From assembly GCA_946629475.1 (NCBI GenBank), contig CAMOXX010000018.1, positions 1 to 23,148 of the forward strand: a stretch of DNA of 23,148 nucleotides. The letters run 5' to 3'. The translations under genes were made by a program, and so were the position numbers. The DNA is from an uncultured Blautia sp. Its GTDB lineage: Bacteria; Bacillota; Clostridia; Lachnospirales; Lachnospiraceae. Below, in pieces: positions 21,077 to 23,148 of the stretch; the first letter of the stretch is position 1; each line of letters opens with the position of its first letter. The notes under the pieces are model-generated. The model made no database searches. It was given only the letters and a program-made list of their open reading frames with translations, and was not told the DNA's origin.

Positions 21077-22684
21077 TTATTTTCGGCTGCGTATCTTTGT
21101 GCTCACATAATATACTCCGATCAGAAGCCAGACAACTGCAAGCGTGATCAGAAGTGCCCTGGATTCTCCCGGAAGGGCCCCGAGCTCCTTCTTTCCTCCG
21201 GAAACTCCGCCCATGCTTCCCTGATCCAGATGGTACAGGGACGCTGTATCGCTGAACAAAGTTTCCAGATACTCATCGTTCACCTCGGTCTTCCGGCGTA
21301 CCGATTTTGTCATGCTCTCGACCAGCTGTCCCGCCGCATCGCGGAGCGAAGCGGAACCGTTGAACACCGGTGTGACAAAAGTGCTGGATGTGTTCGCGAG
21401 CAGAAGTTCAGCCGCCTGAATCTTCACCTCGTAGTGCGCCTGGTTATCCTCCCCGGCTTTTGCCAGATAATCCTGGTACTCAGGAAGCTCCTGCGCCTTT
21501 ATGGTCACCGGTACATATCCCTCCGTCTCCGAGTAGGCCGTCTGCACCTCGTTTGTCAGCATATACTGTGCGAACAGCCAGGAGGCCAGAACCTCCTGCG
21601 GATCGGTCTTGTTAAAAATGCAGATCGACGGCCCCTGGGAGATCATTCTGGGATCATCCGGGTTAAACTGGGGAACCGTCATGACCGCTGTCTCAAAATC
21701 AGCCTTTTTATCCTCGGCGATATCGGAAAGAGGCGCATCGGCCCCCATCCATGTCGCGCCGGCGGTGGAATCCACGGCGAAGATGCACTGCCCGGCATCC
21801 AGAAAGTTTGCCGGATAACCGGAAATCTTGAATGTGGAGAACGCCCCGGATTTCGCATGAGGCGCGATTTCCCCAAGAAGCTCCTTCGTCGTATCATTGA
21901 AGAGCTCGATCTCCCCATCATCTGTGGAATATCCGGCGTCCTTCTGCTTCAGCATCTGGATCATCATGTTGTCGGTCGATTTGTAAATGAAGGGGATCAG
22001 AACTTTCTGACCGTTCAGCTTGAACATTCCGTCCGCATCCTTTTCGAGCGCGGCTTCGGAAACCTCCCATACAAAATCCCAGGTAAGCGTCTCCGGAAGC
22101 TCATACCCCAGCTTTTCCACAAAAGTCCTGTTGACATAGCAGGCTTCGGTGGAGCGCATGTAGGGGATGGCATAATAGCTGTCGCCAAGCCTGCATTCTT
22201 CCAGAAACTCCGGAACCACCTCGTCACGCGAAGGGCCATCGTACAAAAGCTCGCCGCCGCCCAGGCCGTAGTTTTCATCATCGAACAGGGCATCCAGGGG
22301 AACTACGACATTGTTTCCGGTCATATATGTCGCAATGTGATCCGGGTAGGTGATGCAGACATTCGGAGTCGTTCCGGTGGCAATGTTTGTGATGACATCA
22401 TTGTAGATCTTTCCGTAATCCGTATATAGGCGGAGATTCACCTTCACATTCGGGTACAGCTCCTGAAAATCCGAGATTGCCTTCTCGTAAATTTTTGTCT
22501 GCGTCTTGTTGGTATCATTTTTCGCCCAGAAGGTAATATCATACTGTTTGGAAGTGTCGAAAGCTTCCGGCACCTCGAACGCGGTCCGCTCCCCCGAGCC
22601 GTGGCATCCGGACAGTGCCAGAACCGATGCAAAAACAGCGGCCAGAATGCAGGAGCGCCCGGGAATTCTTCTCTTCTTTATCAT
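21077..22684 (-). CDS. ABC transporter solute-binding lipoprotein with C-terminal membrane anchor
   Basis: A 535-residue family 1 (carbohydrate-type) extracellular solute-binding protein. The lipobox ALSGC places the acylated cysteine at residue 27. The body has the usual features: YDITFWAKND, DFQELYPNVKVNLR, NVCITYPDH, and SYYAIPYMRSTEACYVNRTF. Unusually, after a Gly/Ser linker (about 485-505) the protein ends in a hydrophobic helix (ALLITLAVVWLLIGVYYV, about 509-526) and a basic tail KIRSRK, a typical stop-transfer anchor. Binding proteins of this class normally lack it. ATG 22684 overlaps the permease stop as ATGA. With the permease it probably imports a sugar, oligosaccharide or glycerophosphodiester; the substrate is unknown. 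Confidence 0.9.
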   Translation of the reverse strand: MIKKRRIPGRSCILAAVFASVLALSGCHGSGERTAFEVPEAFDTSKQYDITFWAKNDTNKTQTKIYEKAISDFQELYPNVKVNLRLYTDYGKIYNDVITNIATGTTPNVCITYPDHIATYMTGNNVVVPLDALFDDENYGLGGGELLYDGPSRDEVVPEFLEECRLGDSYYAIPYMRSTEACYVNRTFVEKLGYELPETLTWDFVWEVSEAALEKDADGMFKLNGQKVLIPFIYKSTDNMMIQMLKQKDAGYSTDDGEIELFNDTTKELLGEIAPHAKSGAFSTFKISGYPANFLDAGQCIFAVDSTAGATWMGADAPLSDIAEDKKADFETAVMTVPQFNPDDPRMISQGPSICIFNKTDPQEVLASWLFAQYMLTNEVQTAYSETEGYVPVTIKAQELPEYQDYLAKAGEDNQAHYEVKIQAAELLLANTSSTFVTPVFNGSASLRDAAGQLVESMTKSVRRKTEVNDEYLETLFSDTASLYHLDQGSMGGVSGGKKELGALPGESRALLITLAVVWLLIGVYYVSTKIRSRK

Positions 22685-23148
22685 CCCTTGGTACCTCCCC
22701 TCGAAACGCCTTCCATAATCTTGTTGTGGAAGATCAGGAACAGAATCACCAGCGGGATCGAGATAATCACGACGGCAGCCATCATCGCCGGCACATTTTC
22801 ACGGCCGAAGCCGTTTTCACGGATCTCCTGGATCCCGTTGGATACCAGGAAATAATTCGCGTCGTCCGTGATCAGCCTGGGCCAAACGTAGGAGTTCCAG
22901 CATTCAATGACCTTCAGGATGATGATCGTGATCACGGTAGGCTTGCAGATGGGGATCATCACCTTCAGCAGATACTTGAGATCCGAGGTGCCGTCCACCT
23001 TTGCGGCCTTGTACAGCTCATCCGGTACCAGCTCGAAATTCTCTTTCAGCAGATAAATATAAAAGATGGATGTGACCGACGGCAGGATCAGTCCGGTAAA
23101 CGTATTCCGGAGTCCCAGATTGGTGATTGTCATATAGTTCGTGATAAT
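22681..23148 (-). CDS. Binding-protein-dependent permease, MalG type (partial, cut by window edge)
   Basis: The C-terminal 155 or so residues of an inner-membrane permease subunit. The reading frame is open to the right window edge with no stop, so the gene starts outside the window; the ATG at 23133 is internal. The EAA loop that docks the ATPase is visible: ELYKAAKVDGTSDLKYLLKV followed by MIPICKP. Helices before and after it and the C-terminal IPLVILFLIFHNKIMEGVSRGGTKG are typical of MalG/UgpE-type carbohydrate permeases. Its partner permease is expected further to the right. The stop overlaps the solute-binding protein start as ATGA. Confidence 0.92.
   Translation of the reverse strand: MITNYMTITNLGLRNTFTGLILPSVTSIFYIYLLKENFELVPDELYKAAKVDGTSDLKYLLKVMIPICKPTVITIIILKVIECWNSYVWPRLITDDANYFLVSNGIQEIRENGFGRENVPAMMAAVVIISIPLVILFLIFHNKIMEGVSRGGTKG

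Noticed and set aside
21014..22429. Long open frame of 471 codons on the plus strand opposite the solute-binding protein gene
   Set aside because: It is antisense to a protein with a clear lipobox and family blocks, is rich in Arg, Cys and His, and has no ribosome site. It is a shadow frame.
1..23148. tRNA, rRNA, CRISPR, riboswitch or prophage features
   Set aside because: No cloverleaf, repeat-spacer array, known riboswitch core or phage gene could be recognised by reading both strands.

Overview
The window looks like chromosome from a mid-GC gut- or rumen-type member of the Clostridia, most likely Lachnospiraceae. This is inferred from gene content: a GPH-family sugar symporter next to a glycosidase and an AraC-type regulator, a stand-alone DUF1858 protein, a DEDDh exonuclease with a zinc ribbon, a DUF4342 protein paired with a two-component system, a fused ABC/FtsX exporter, and strong AGGAGG ribosome binding sites with several TTG starts. 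No rRNA, tRNA, CRISPR array, transposase or phage gene was seen. No gene-free stretch exceeds 300 bases.

Layout. (1) 88-4329, minus strand: a carbohydrate-use operon in the order GPH symporter, clan GH-A glycosidase, type B carboxylesterase, with a divergent AraC-family regulator at 4586-5788 that probably controls it. The esterase sits between perfect inverted repeats of at least 50 bp (1-50 and 1634-1683). The inner copy encodes the last part of the glycosidase, so that protein carries a repeat-derived tail. (2) 5939-8766, plus strand: a sodium:solute symporter, a small redox-disulfide protein (DUF1858) and a 3'-5' exonuclease-like protein, ending in a strong bidirectional terminator. (3) 8803-11346, minus strand: DUF4342 membrane protein, OmpR-type response regulator, histidine kinase. 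(4) 11473-15878, minus strand: a complete D-alanylation operon in the order dltA-dltB-dltC-dltD-dltX. The DltX-type peptide lies at the 3' end, overlapping dltD. (5) 16062-18608, plus strand, divergent from dltA: a large ABC/FtsX-type transporter. (6) 18706-19434, minus strand: a secreted protein that looks like two OB-fold-like halves, with its own consensus promoter. (7) 19532 to the right edge, minus strand: a close-packed run of binding-protein-dependent permease (cut by the window edge), solute-binding lipoprotein, HAD phosphatase and secreted peptidoglycan-binding protein.

How the parts fit. Regions 3-5 read as a cell-envelope neighbourhood: D-alanylation of teichoic acids lowers surface negative charge, fused ABC/FtsX proteins often deal with envelope-active compounds, and an adjacent two-component system could sense envelope stress. 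That link is inferred from position only. Regions 1 and 7 are two separate nutrient-uptake units.

The observations most worth a second look are the inverted repeats around the esterase and the repeat-encoded glycosidase tail, a family of short palindromes sharing the 12-mer TAACTGTTCAGA, the 3' position of dltX, and a solute-binding lipoprotein that also has a C-terminal membrane anchor.
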